Below are positions 1 to 9,941 of a stretch of 64,000 nt of DNA, piece by piece. The notes beneath the pieces are model-generated. The model was not told the origin of the DNA. It did not search any database and saw only the letters and a list, made by a program, of their open reading frames with translations. Within the stretch, counting starts at the first letter, position 1. Every line of letters begins with the position of its first letter. Position numbers and translations under genes: made by a program. This stretch comes from an uncultured Marinicella sp. (GTDB lineage: Bacteria > Pseudomonadota > Gammaproteobacteria > Xanthomonadales > Marinicellaceae): NCBI GenBank assembly GCA_947502595.1, contig CANNAM010000001.1:62001-126000 (forward strand). Reading direction: 5' to 3'.

Positions 1-1
1 A

Positions 2-859
2 GCGACTCAAGGCACCTATGAAAGTGCCTTGGCTTATGCCAAGGAACGCTTACAAATGCGTGCAGCCACTGGTCCAGAATACCCCAACAAGCCTGCTGAT
101 CCAATCATTGTTCACCCAGATGTAAGGCGCATGTTGTTGACCCAAAAGGCTTTCGCTGAAGGCAACCGAGCTATGGCTTATTTTGTTGGACAGCAAATTG
201 AAATCATCAAACACAGCAAAGAGCAAGCTGAAGTGGTTCGGGCTGACCGCTTGGTGGCATTTTTAACCCCAATCATTAAAGCGTTCTTAACCGAAGTAGC
301 TATGGAGGCCACCAATTACGGCATTCAGGTTTTGGGTGGCCATGGTTACATCCGTGAACACGGCCAGGAACAGTGGCACCGTGATGCCAAGATTTTTACT
401 TTGTATGAAGGCACCACCGGCATTCAGGCGTTGGATTTAACTGGTCGTAAAATGTTGATGATGCAAAAAGGCCAAATTGGCGAAATGGCTGACATCATTC
501 AGCATTTCATTGATACTGCTGATTCACCTTTTAAACAAGAGTTACAAACTTATTTAGACATGTGGCACGAAATGACACAGTTCATTACCGCTCAGGCGCA
601 AAAAAATGCCAATGAAGTGGGTGCAGCATCGGTAGACTATTTGATGATGTCTGGTTATGTTATCCTTGCATATTTCTGGGCTCAACTGCATAATTCAGCA
701 GTCAACAACAAAGGTCAGTTAGGTACCGATTTTTATAATGGTAAGCAGAAAACGGCTCAGTTTTACTTTGCAAAAATCTTACCACGTTGTCATGCATTGA
801 AAGCCACAATCATGACTGGTGCTGATCCTTTGATGAATATTAAAGAATCAGAGTTTTAA
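2..859 (+). CDS. acyl-CoA dehydrogenase, C-terminal part (gene starts upstream of the window)
   Basis: Frame is open to the window edge (ATQGTYESALAYAKERLQ...); acyl-CoA dehydrogenase C-terminal signature GGHGYIREHGQEQWHRDAKIFTLYEGTTGIQALDL. Confidence 0.93.
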   Translation, partial: ATQGTYESALAYAKERLQMRAATGPEYPNKPADPIIVHPDVRRMLLTQKAFAEGNRAMAYFVGQQIEIIKHSKEQAEVVRADRLVAFLTPIIKAFLTEVAMEATNYGIQVLGGHGYIREHGQEQWHRDAKIFTLYEGTTGIQALDLTGRKMLMMQKGQIGEMADIIQHFIDTADSPFKQELQTYLDMWHEMTQFITAQAQKNANEVGAASVDYLMMSGYVILAYFWAQLHNSAVNNKGQLGTDFYNGKQKTAQFYFAKILPRCHALKATIMTGADPLMNIKESEF

Positions 860-867
860 AATCACTA

Positions 868-1746
868 TTGAGAAATTATAAAACACACATAAAATCAATT
901 GTTACATGGGTGCTGTTGGGGCTGACTCTGTGGTTGTGGGTTCAATTTATATTGTTCCCCAAGCACAAGACATCTGCACTGGATGCAGTCACAACACCAC
1001 CCACACAATTGGCTGACTCCGTACAGCGTCCTAAGTTGTCAACTTACCATTTGTTTGGTTCATCATCCGTTAGTGAGGTGCCGCTTGATCTATTACAAGC
1101 TGAAACTTCTTTGGATTTAATCATCACCGGAATTATTGCCAGCACTGACCCAGAACAGGGTTTGGCTTACATTCGCAACCGTCAGGGTGATGAAAAAAAA
1201 TTCAAAGTGGGTGATGATGTATTTGGTTTGGCCAAGGTGGCTGAAATTCATGCAGGGTATTTGTTGTTAAGCCGCGGTGGAGGCAAGCAAGAAAAATTGT
1301 CTTTGAGCAAAGGCTATGCGTTGAACACCACAACTGCACAACCACGCCGTGGCGATGGTGCCACAACAGCCAGTGAAAAGGCGGCCGCTAAACAGCGCAT
1401 CACCAACCACATCAACAAATCTGCTGCATGGCAAGATGCCGTGAACCAACAGAAGTTTGATCCCAATAAAATTGCTAAAATTGTGAACAACATCAGTGTT
1501 GTTAAAGATGGACAAGGCAAGGTGGCTGGCCTGAGGGTTTCTCAATTGTCCAGTGGCAGTGAGTTGGTTAAACAGGGTTTGCGGGCCAATGATCAAATTG
1601 TATCGGTCAATGGTGTGGACATTTCCTATCAGAATATTTTGACTTTACAAAGTCAATTACAAAACAGTTCAAGTGTCAACGTGACAGTGATGCGCAATGG
1701 ACGTAAAATGAATTTAAATCTCAATCTATCCGAGCTGCAACAATGA
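868..1746 (+). CDS. gspC: type II secretion system protein GspC (inner-membrane clamp, PDZ domain)
   Basis: N-terminal TM segment, HR-like region (LLQAETSLDLIITGIIASTDPEQGLAYIRN), C-terminal PDZ (GLRANDQIVSVNGVDI); immediately upstream of gspD. TTG start. Confidence 0.88.
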   Translation: MRNYKTHIKSIVTWVLLGLTLWLWVQFILFPKHKTSALDAVTTPPTQLADSVQRPKLSTYHLFGSSSVSEVPLDLLQAETSLDLIITGIIASTDPEQGLAYIRNRQGDEKKFKVGDDVFGLAKVAEIHAGYLLLSRGGGKQEKLSLSKGYALNTTTAQPRRGDGATTASEKAAAKQRITNHINKSAAWQDAVNQQKFDPNKIAKIVNNISVVKDGQGKVAGLRVSQLSSGSELVKQGLRANDQIVSVNGVDISYQNILTLQSQLQNSSSVNVTVMRNGRKMNLNLNLSELQQ

Positions 1747-3620
1747 AGAAAAACCCATGGTCAATGATTTTGCTACTCAGTTTGTTGGTGGTTGTGCCGG
1801 CGTGGTCAGAAGACCAGATGCACACCTTGAACTTGCAAGACACTGAAATTCGATTATTGGTTGAAACCATCAGCGACATCACTGGTAAAAACTTTGTGAT
1901 TGACCCTGAAGTCAGTGGCAAAATCACAGTGATTTCGGGCCAGCCTGTGCCTGAAGATAAAATATACGATTTATTTTTATCGATACTGAGTGTCAATGGT
2001 TTCACCACCGAGACCTTGGGTGATACCATAAAAATTATACCAATTGATAAAAGCAATCCGTTGTCAGGCTTGACCAGTGACCACCCCGATCAATTGATGA
2101 CCAAAATCTTCCGCATCAAACACATCCCAGTTGAAGAGATGATGCAGATGCTGAAGTCCATGAACAGCAAAGCCAAATTGATCAGCAACAAAGAATCTAA
2201 TCTATTGATAGTTTCTGACAAAGCCAGCAATGTAGAAAAAATGGAACTGTTGATTGCCAACATTGATCGTCAATCTGACTCTTCAATTGAACTGATTCCT
2301 TTACAGTATGCCAATGCCCAAGATGTAGCAGATACCTTGTCGCTGCTGCTAGAGTCGTCCAATGCATTGGGGCCTCAATCTAAAATTGTGCCTGATACCC
2401 GCACCAACGCGGTGATTGTTAATGCCAATCCATCCTTAAAAGCCAAGATCATGGGTATCGTTGCTCGGTTGGACGTGCCTTTGGACACCAACACCCAAGC
2501 GCAGGTGGTTTATTTGAAGTATGCAGCGGCTGATAAACTGGTGCCAATTTTGGAAAATTTAGCCAAACGTGGAGACGGTGAAAGTAACAGCAACAATGTC
2601 AGCATACAAGCGCATTTAGAAACCAATAGTTTGGTCATCAATGCGCCGCCAGCGATCTATCGCAATGTGCAACAAGCCATAGATATGTTGGATATCAGGC
2701 GTCAGCAAGTATTGATAGAAGCGATCATTGCAGAGGTATCGGTGGACAATTCCAGAGAGTTGGGAGTCGACTGGTTTGCGCCTATTGCTGGTGACAATGA
2801 TGATGGCCTTGTCGGAGGTTCATTCACAGGCAGTACTTTGCCTAATTTAAATGCAGATGAACCCTTGGATGTTTTTGGTAGTTTGCTTTCTGGTGGCCTT
2901 AATTTAGGTTACTTGAATTTTGGTACGGGCAATAATGGCGAACAAATATTTAAGTTTGGTGGTTTGCTTAAAGCCATCGGAGTCAACGGCAATAACAACA
3001 TTTTATCAACCCCATCTGTGGTAACTTTGAATCACCAGGAAGCTTCATTGTCAGTGGGTCAAGAAGTGCCGTTTGTCACCGGCCAATTCTCAGCAACGGG
3101 TAATTCAAACTCTGAAGGCTCACCGAATCCATTCACCACCATCCAACGTGAAGACGTGGGTTTGTCATTAACTGTGACACCACACATCAACGAAGGCGGT
3201 CAAATTGTGGTAGATATTGCCCAAGAAATTTCCAGCATCGATGCCACAGCCGTCAGTGCAGTGGACTTGGTCACCAAAAAACGCACTTTGTCTACATCAG
3301 TGATGATACCTGATGATTCAATCTTGGTGCTGGGTGGTTTGATTGATGATTCAGTTCAGGAAACCATCAGGAAAGTACCAGTACTGGGTGACATCCCCTT
3401 GATTAAAAACCTATTCAGAACCAAAAAGAGAACCCGAGTTAAACGCAACTTGATGATTTTTATTCACCCAAAAATACTGCGTGATGACCTACACCAAGAG
3501 GCCATCAGTAAAGAGCGATATAATGATATCAGGCAGCAACAACTGGATGAACAAACGCCAGATAAGTTCCGCCGAGGCGAACCATTATTGCCTGCTATAG
3601 AACCTTTAGATGATCAGTAA
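1743..3620 (+). CDS. gspD: type II secretion system secretin GspD
   Basis: Signal peptide, N0/N1 domains, secretin core (VPFVTGQF..., LVLGGLIDDSVQETIRKVPVLGDIPLIKNLFR). Confidence 0.96.
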   Translation: MKKNPWSMILLLSLLVVVPAWSEDQMHTLNLQDTEIRLLVETISDITGKNFVIDPEVSGKITVISGQPVPEDKIYDLFLSILSVNGFTTETLGDTIKIIPIDKSNPLSGLTSDHPDQLMTKIFRIKHIPVEEMMQMLKSMNSKAKLISNKESNLLIVSDKASNVEKMELLIANIDRQSDSSIELIPLQYANAQDVADTLSLLLESSNALGPQSKIVPDTRTNAVIVNANPSLKAKIMGIVARLDVPLDTNTQAQVVYLKYAAADKLVPILENLAKRGDGESNSNNVSIQAHLETNSLVINAPPAIYRNVQQAIDMLDIRRQQVLIEAIIAEVSVDNSRELGVDWFAPIAGDNDDGLVGGSFTGSTLPNLNADEPLDVFGSLLSGGLNLGYLNFGTGNNGEQIFKFGGLLKAIGVNGNNNILSTPSVVTLNHQEASLSVGQEVPFVTGQFSATGNSNSEGSPNPFTTIQREDVGLSLTVTPHINEGGQIVVDIAQEISSIDATAVSAVDLVTKKRTLSTSVMIPDDSILVLGGLIDDSVQETIRKVPVLGDIPLIKNLFRTKKRTRVKRNLMIFIHPKILRDDLHQEAISKERYNDIRQQQLDEQTPDKFRRGEPLLPAIEPLDDQ

Positions 3621-3625
3621 ATAGC

Positions 3626-5110
3626 ATGTCTGAGCCATTGCAAGTTAAGTTGCCCTCTTATAGTTTTGCCAAACACCGTGGCGCCACAATTTTACAGCAA
3701 CAGGCTGATGGCAGCATCACCTTGGCCGTGTCAAAAGACGCCTCTCCATCAGCAATTGCTGAGTTACAGCGTTTGAGTTCTCAGCCTGTTGAGTTGAGTT
3801 TTTTTGCAGCCGCCGAATACCAGCAGGTGATTCAGAAGATCTACCACCACCAACAGTCAATGACTGATGATGTGGTGGCAGATTTAGATAACAGTGAAGC
3901 TGAGTTGTCGAAGATTGCTGAAGTTTTATCAGAGCCAGAGGATTTACTTGAGAGCAATGACGATGCGCCCATCATTCGCTTAATCAATGCCTTGTTGGCC
4001 GATGCGGTTAAAGTCAATGCTTCGGATATACATGTAGAGCCTGGCGAGTACAACTTGTCAATCAGGTACCGTGTAGATGGTGAGTTACAGGAAGTGCTTA
4101 CCCCGGATCGCAGTTTGGCTCAATTGATTGCCTCAAGGATTAAGATCATGTCCAAGTTGGACATCGCAGAAAAAAGATTACCGCAAGACGGTCGTATTTC
4201 TTTGAAAATTGCAGCCCACCCAATCGATGTCAGGGTTTCAACCATACCCGGTGCATTTGGCGAGCGCATTGTGATGCGCTTATTGGATAAAAAAGCAGGA
4301 CAATTGAATCTGAAACAACTGGGGATGAATCAACGACATTTGTCGATGATGCAAGATTTGGTGAAATTACCGCATGGTATTATTTTAGTCACTGGGCCAA
4401 CTGGCTCAGGTAAAACCACCAGTTTGTATGCCGCCATTGAGGCCATCAATGAACGGTCAAGAAACATCATGACCATCGAAGACCCTATCGAATACCATTT
4501 GCAGGGTATCAGCCAAACCCAAGTAAACAGCAAAGTGGACATGACTTTTGCACGGGGATTGCGTGCCATATTAAGGCAAGATCCTGATGTGATTATGATT
4601 GGTGAGATACGTGATTTAGAAACCGCTGAAATTGCCATACAAGCCAGTTTAACCGGCCATTTGGTGTTTTCCACACTGCACACCAACACCGCCATCGGTG
4701 CCATTACCCGGCTGATAGATATGGGTGTACCGCAGTTTTTATTGGCTTCATCTGTTAAGGCTGTGATAGCCCAAAGGTTGGTTAAGCGTTTAGACCAAAA
4801 CACCAAAGTACCGCATGTGCTGGATGCCGCAAGCAAACGAGCGCTGAGTTTGCCTGACGAGGTCAGTACAGTCTACCAAGCTGATGACAGCTTGCCGGTG
4901 AATCAGGCCTATGCCGGCCGTTTGGGGGTGTTTGAAATCATCACCATGGATCAGCAATTGAAAAGCATGATTCATCAAAACAAAGCTGAAAGCGAGATGG
5001 CAGAATATGCCCACCAAACGCATCCAAGTATACAAGCTGATGCGCGCGAAAAGCTGTTGGCTGGAGAAACCACTGTGGATGAAATTCTGCGCGTTATTCA
5101 CAGCGGATAA
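3626..5110 (+). CDS. gspE: type II secretion ATPase GspE
   Basis: Walker A GPTGSGKTTSLYAAI, DPIEYHLQGISQTQVN, Asp/His boxes; in operon between gspD and gspF. Confidence 0.95.
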   Translation: MSEPLQVKLPSYSFAKHRGATILQQQADGSITLAVSKDASPSAIAELQRLSSQPVELSFFAAAEYQQVIQKIYHHQQSMTDDVVADLDNSEAELSKIAEVLSEPEDLLESNDDAPIIRLINALLADAVKVNASDIHVEPGEYNLSIRYRVDGELQEVLTPDRSLAQLIASRIKIMSKLDIAEKRLPQDGRISLKIAAHPIDVRVSTIPGAFGERIVMRLLDKKAGQLNLKQLGMNQRHLSMMQDLVKLPHGIILVTGPTGSGKTTSLYAAIEAINERSRNIMTIEDPIEYHLQGISQTQVNSKVDMTFARGLRAILRQDPDVIMIGEIRDLETAEIAIQASLTGHLVFSTLHTNTAIGAITRLIDMGVPQFLLASSVKAVIAQRLVKRLDQNTKVPHVLDAASKRALSLPDEVSTVYQADDSLPVNQAYAGRLGVFEIITMDQQLKSMIHQNKAESEMAEYAHQTHPSIQADAREKLLAGETTVDEILRVIHSG

Positions 5111-5115
5111 TACCG

Positions 5116-6342
5116 ATGGAAGCTTATGAATACACTGCTATAGATGCTGTTGGTAAACAACACAAGGGCATCATCCAAGCTGAAAATGAAAAGCAAGCCA
5201 GACAATCCCTGCGTGGACGTGCCCTGACGCCAGTGCAAGTGGCTCAAGTGATTGAGCGGCAGCAAACAAGCAGTGATAAAAGCCACAATCTACGCACCCA
5301 AAGTGTGTCATTAAAGAAAAACGAATTGCCGTTATTAATCAGACAATTGGCGACCTTGGTGCAAGCCGGCTTACCGATAGACGATGCATTGGGTACTTTG
5401 ATTGAGCAAAGTGAAAGTAAAAACAGTGAGCGCATTTTGTCCACCATCCATGCAAAAGTCATGGAAGGGCAGTCACTGGCAACCGCAATGCGAATATTCC
5501 CCAAAGCTTTCGATGAGTTGGTGGCGACCAGTATCGAAGCGGGCGAGCAGTCTGGCCAATTAGAAGCGGTGTTGTTGCAACTGGCAGATTACCTGGAGTC
5601 ACGAGATGAAATGGGTAAACAATCCACCACTGCTTTGATTTACCCCATTGTGCTCATGTTTACTGCCATATTGGTGGTAGTGGGTTTAATGGTCTACATT
5701 GTTCCAAAAGTAATTCAGGTGTTTGAAAGCAGTCAAGTACAGTTGCCAATGATGACCCGTGTGTTGATTTCAGTCAGTGGGTTTTTGGCTGATTACGGGG
5801 TGTATTTATTGGTGGTATTGCTGTTACTCGTGTTTGGTTTTATGGTGCTCAAAAATTACCCGCCATTCAAGTTTGGTTGGCATCAGTTTATCCTTAAAGT
5901 ACCCGGCTTGGGTAAGTTGGTGCGGGTGTCTCAAGCTGCCAGATTCACCAGAACACTGGGCATATTAACCCAAAGTGCGGTGCCGATAGTATCGGCTTTG
6001 TCATTGGCCAAGCAGGTGGTGAAAAATTTGGTAATCAGCCAAGCCTGTGATCAAGTGGCAACTGCTGTGCGTGAAGGCAGTTCATTGGCACAAGCCATGC
6101 AACAAACGGGTCAATTCCCCCCTTTAAGCGTTAAACTGGTACACTCAGGTGAACAAAGTGGCCAACTCAGTCAAATGCTCGTCAGGGCCGCAGTGGTTCA
6201 AGAAAAAGACGTGGAAAATAAAATCAAAACTTTGATTGGTGCGATTCAACCACTGGCTATATTATTTGTTGGATTGATGGTATTATTTATTGTTTTAGCC
6301 ATGCTGTTGCCGATATTCCAAATCAACACCATAATTCAATAA
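5116..6342 (+). CDS. gspF: type II secretion inner-membrane protein GspF
   Basis: Two T2SSF domains (ELPLLIRQLATLVQAGLPIDDAL; FTRTLGILTQSAVPIVSAL) and TM segments. Confidence 0.95.
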   Translation: MEAYEYTAIDAVGKQHKGIIQAENEKQARQSLRGRALTPVQVAQVIERQQTSSDKSHNLRTQSVSLKKNELPLLIRQLATLVQAGLPIDDALGTLIEQSESKNSERILSTIHAKVMEGQSLATAMRIFPKAFDELVATSIEAGEQSGQLEAVLLQLADYLESRDEMGKQSTTALIYPIVLMFTAILVVVGLMVYIVPKVIQVFESSQVQLPMMTRVLISVSGFLADYGVYLLVVLLLLVFGFMVLKNYPPFKFGWHQFILKVPGLGKLVRVSQAARFTRTLGILTQSAVPIVSALSLAKQVVKNLVISQACDQVATAVREGSSLAQAMQQTGQFPPLSVKLVHSGEQSGQLSQMLVRAAVVQEKDVENKIKTLIGAIQPLAILFVGLMVLFIVLAMLLPIFQINTIIQ

Positions 6343-6362
6343 CCGCCTAACTAAGTATTTCT

Positions 6363-7043
6363 ATGCCAAACGCCATCATAGACTTCAACCGCGTCAGTAA
6401 ATCATACGGCAAGCACAACAAAGCTTTGGCCGATGTCAGCTTCAAGGTTGATGCCGGTGAAATGTTGTTTTTGACTGGACATTCAGGGGCTGGTAAAACC
6501 TCAATTCTTAAACTAATCATGAAGATTGAGGAGATGACATATGGTCAAGCAGAGGTCAATGGTTTTCAATTGCGGCAATTAAAAAATTATCAGCTACCCA
6601 AATACCGACAAGGTTTGGGAATGATATTTCAGGACCATCGCTTGTTAGAAAATCGCACCATTTTGGACAATGTGGCCATGTCATTGTGGATTCGTGGTTA
6701 CGGTCAAGCTGAAAGTTTAAAGCAAGCTCGAGTCATACTGCAGCAAGTGGGTCTGGCAGATAAATTACCTTATTACCCCAGCCAATTATCCAGTGGTCAA
6801 CAACAAAGGGTGGGCATTGCCAGGGCCATAGTCAGCAAGCCTGATATTATCTTGGCAGATGAGCCGACCGGAAACTTAGATCCAGATATGTCCTTGGAAC
6901 TGATGGAATTGTTCATGAAAATCAACGCAGCTGGAACCACTGTAGTGATTGCTTCGCATGATCTGATTTTAATTAAGCGCTTGCGTAAACGCGTACTGAT
7001 CTTGGACTCAGGTCAGTTGATAGATGATTACAGGCCCAAATGA
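6363..7043 (+). CDS. ftsE: cell division ATP-binding protein FtsE
   Basis: ABC ATPase: GHSGAGKTSILKL, SSGQQQRVGIARAIV, LADEPTGNLD; overlaps ftsX. Confidence 0.95.
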   Translation: MPNAIIDFNRVSKSYGKHNKALADVSFKVDAGEMLFLTGHSGAGKTSILKLIMKIEEMTYGQAEVNGFQLRQLKNYQLPKYRQGLGMIFQDHRLLENRTILDNVAMSLWIRGYGQAESLKQARVILQQVGLADKLPYYPSQLSSGQQQRVGIARAIVSKPDIILADEPTGNLDPDMSLELMELFMKINAAGTTVVIASHDLILIKRLRKRVLILDSGQLIDDYRPK

Positions 7044-7975
7044 ACCAACCTAAACGACATGTGCCCAATACATTAGCCCGATGGTTCAGGGGGCATATCA
7101 GGGCCTTGATTGAAGGTCTGCAAATGCCTTTGAAGTCGCCTTTGTCGAGCATTTTTACTGTGATTACACTGGGTATTTGTTTTTACTTACCTTTGGTGAT
7201 GTGGACTTTGTGGCAAAATTTCGCTGAGCTAGAAACACAGTGGCAAGGCCAGGGCAGCGTCGCCATATTTTTGAAAAAAGGTCTGGATGCCAATCAAGTG
7301 TCGGCGTTGCAGCATGACTTGAGTGACCGCACTTTAATTGCGTCGGTTACTGTGGTTGATAACAGCACCATCAAAGCCAGCTTGAATGAAGACCCACAAC
7401 TGAAACAGATCATTGAAGTAATCAAAACCCATGAATTGCCTGATCAGATACTGTTGAAGCCGCACCCCAATGCAACCACCGAGCAGATTCAAGGATTGGC
7501 GCAAAAATTACAATTGAATGCCGACATAGATTATGTCAGTTTTGATGCCGATTGGTTCAACCAGCTGAAATCCCTAACCCGTGCTTTGTATTACATCATG
7601 CAGGCCAGTGTGGTGGTATTCTTGATTATAGTGTTTGTGTTTTTAAGTCATTCTATCGGTACAGAAGTGGCGGCCCACAAAGGCGAAATTGGTTTGAAGA
7701 AGTTGTTAGGTGCCACTGACGGACAAATCAGAAGAAGGTTTTTGTACGGTGGTGTGTACTATGGACTGGCAGCCGCTTTGGTGGCCATGGTGCTATTGAA
7801 TATCACGCTTTGGTGGTTAAAAGCACCTGTACAAGAATTGTCTCAATCCTTTGGTCATGGTATTGTAATCACTACACCTGAAGGTTCCCAGTTGTTTGGT
7901 TTTGTGTTGATTGTGGTGCTGATTTCTTGGGCTGGTGCCCGAATCAGTGCTTCCAATCACATCAGGAATTTTTAA
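7040..7975 (+). CDS. ftsX: cell division protein FtsX (permease-like)
   Basis: Four TM segments, FtsX extracellular domain, EIGLKKLLGATDGQIRRRF; follows ftsE with 4-nt overlap. Confidence 0.93.
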   Translation: MNQPKRHVPNTLARWFRGHIRALIEGLQMPLKSPLSSIFTVITLGICFYLPLVMWTLWQNFAELETQWQGQGSVAIFLKKGLDANQVSALQHDLSDRTLIASVTVVDNSTIKASLNEDPQLKQIIEVIKTHELPDQILLKPHPNATTEQIQGLAQKLQLNADIDYVSFDADWFNQLKSLTRALYYIMQASVVVFLIIVFVFLSHSIGTEVAAHKGEIGLKKLLGATDGQIRRRFLYGGVYYGLAAALVAMVLLNITLWWLKAPVQELSQSFGHGIVITTPEGSQLFGFVLIVVLISWAGARISASNHIRNF

Positions 7976-8046
7976 GCCGCATAACGTTGCAGTCAAGAGG
8001 GACCGTGATTTACCCCTCTGATATTGGATTGCGCTGAAGCTGTAAA

Positions 8047-9468
8047 TCAGTTGCTTGAAGCCTCTGATTCAATTTTAACTTCACTGTGATTCAATTGAGC
8101 ATTGGCGTATTTAGCCAGCAAACCTGGCGCTGCATTGCCGTTGGTGTACTGGTAGTATGAGAATGCCACAAAGGGTAAACCATGGTAATACTGTTGTTGT
8201 AATGTGGTGCTGTTTACCCCGCGGTCATTGACTGTATAGATCATTCGTTCTACGATTTTTCCAGAAACCACATCCTCTAGGCCAGGTGAGCCAGCAAGGT
8301 AACTTAATACTGTCGTTTTGACATTGTCCCTGGCCTCGCCGGAAATGGTGGAAGTTGTACTGATTTGACCACCCTCTACAACAGGGTTTTGGGTTATGAC
8401 TTGGGTGTTCACTGCGCTGTTAAAGGTGGTTGCAAGAAGCGGGGGAACTGGGTCTCCTGCATAGTATGTGTAGTAATTATTCCCTTCGCGATCAAACATC
8501 AGATTAAGAAAGTTATTGCGGTCCGAAAACACAAATATGTTGTCAGAATCTGTTGAGTTAACGCGTGTAAATGGTTTGCTTGTTTGGCTGTTTGCCAAGT
8601 GGTAGTTCAATGTCGGGAAGCTGATGATCCATTCACTTTTGCCATTCACAGTAGGTGCTATATTGAATTCATTTTCAGTTTGGGTTTTCATCAGCAGTGC
8701 GCTGACAGCTTCGTAACCAGTAGGCCATTGGGTGGTTATCGCGGCACCTTTATGAATCACCAGGCTATTTTTCGTCCCACTGTTCAGGTCTGGGAGCGCT
8801 GAGGTAGGAGGGAAGTGCTTGATACTGCCAGCTGGAAAGAAGTCTTTAATAATGGTAGGTGGCACCTGAAAAGTGAAACCATTGGCCACATCGATAACAG
8901 AAACTTGCCCAGTTAATCCACCAGAGACAGCAGATAAATCGGTGTTAGTATTGGTTTCCCATACACCGCCTGACTCCCATGCGCTTGCAATTTGTGGACA
9001 GCTGTCTGCATTGGCTTCACCATTGGCAGAGAAGAATGTGTTGTCAGTATCAGTGAAGTTGCCCATCTCAATCACTTCAATCAAACCAGTCTGCCATTCC
9101 CAGCTGTTGGCAGCTGAAGGGTCGGGGTTGTTGTAGTTCAAAACACAGGATTGATCAAAAGTGAGTGAGGTGATGAATCCATTTTCCGTACCTAATGCCA
9201 AAGTCCAAATGTCATGCGCGCTCAAGTATAAGTTGAATGAATACATGGGGGAGCCTTTGGCTTCTCTGATGTTAACCTTTATGGCTTTGGCAGCTCCCGT
9301 ATGGTTGTTGATAGAAAAATATGTATGCAAACCATTGGCTACACTGAAGTAAGGAAAGATGATGGCTTGGCCTTGATTGGTATGGCTCAGGTGCATGGCT
9401 GCATTCAGTTGGCATGTAGAGATGAAAAATAAACACAGGCCGGCAATTTGTTTAAGTGGCGTTTTCAT
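8047..9468 (-). CDS. secreted hypothetical protein, paralogue of 34513..35889
   Basis: Signal peptide MKTPLKQIAGLCLFFISTCQLNAA if started at the internal Met at 9468 (ORF track begins at 9549); shared pattern GQAIIFPYFSV...NNHTGAAKAIKV...NLYLSAHDIWTLAL. Confidence 0.75.
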   Translation of the reverse strand: MKTPLKQIAGLCLFFISTCQLNAAMHLSHTNQGQAIIFPYFSVANGLHTYFSINNHTGAAKAIKVNIREAKGSPMYSFNLYLSAHDIWTLALGTENGFITSLTFDQSCVLNYNNPDPSAANSWEWQTGLIEVIEMGNFTDTDNTFFSANGEANADSCPQIASAWESGGVWETNTNTDLSAVSGGLTGQVSVIDVANGFTFQVPPTIIKDFFPAGSIKHFPPTSALPDLNSGTKNSLVIHKGAAITTQWPTGYEAVSALLMKTQTENEFNIAPTVNGKSEWIISFPTLNYHLANSQTSKPFTRVNSTDSDNIFVFSDRNNFLNLMFDREGNNYYTYYAGDPVPPLLATTFNSAVNTQVITQNPVVEGGQISTTSTISGEARDNVKTTVLSYLAGSPGLEDVVSGKIVERMIYTVNDRGVNSTTLQQQYYHGLPFVAFSYYQYTNGNAAPGLLAKYANAQLNHSEVKIESEASSN

Positions 9469-9941
9469 GAGTGGTTCCTGGACGTATAAAGTTGTGGTTT
9501 TGTTACACGATAATTTATAAATGACAAATAAAAGATAAAATACAACCAATTAATTTGACACAATCATATTAGTAAATTGTACATTAGCAGTGAAATATAT
9601 GACTTGTACAGTTATTTTTGCAATTTAAGTGAATTGTGCCGGGGTTTAATGTGACAGCTTAAGTTAAATTATGTGCCATTGTTTCATGGTTTTATAGGCT
9701 GTTACCAGGTTGTTGGTCAAGCCATAAATAATGGGCTTGTAGCGGCAAAAATTATACGCTAATATCTTAGGAGCGCACTGTGCTCTAATTGGTTCAGTTG
9801 CAATGGGTGTGCTTTCAATGAGCCAGGTTGTATTCGATGTTCAATTGGGCAAGAAAGTTGAACTCAATAGTAAAGGTGACGGGCTGCACAATTATACAGA
9901 TTGGCGGTCAAGTATATGTTTGGTTGGTGTACAATAAAGAA

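Noticed and set aside
4330-4836. 168-aa minus-strand ORF inside gspE
   Set aside because: Antisense to a conserved ATPase core; no recognisable domain.
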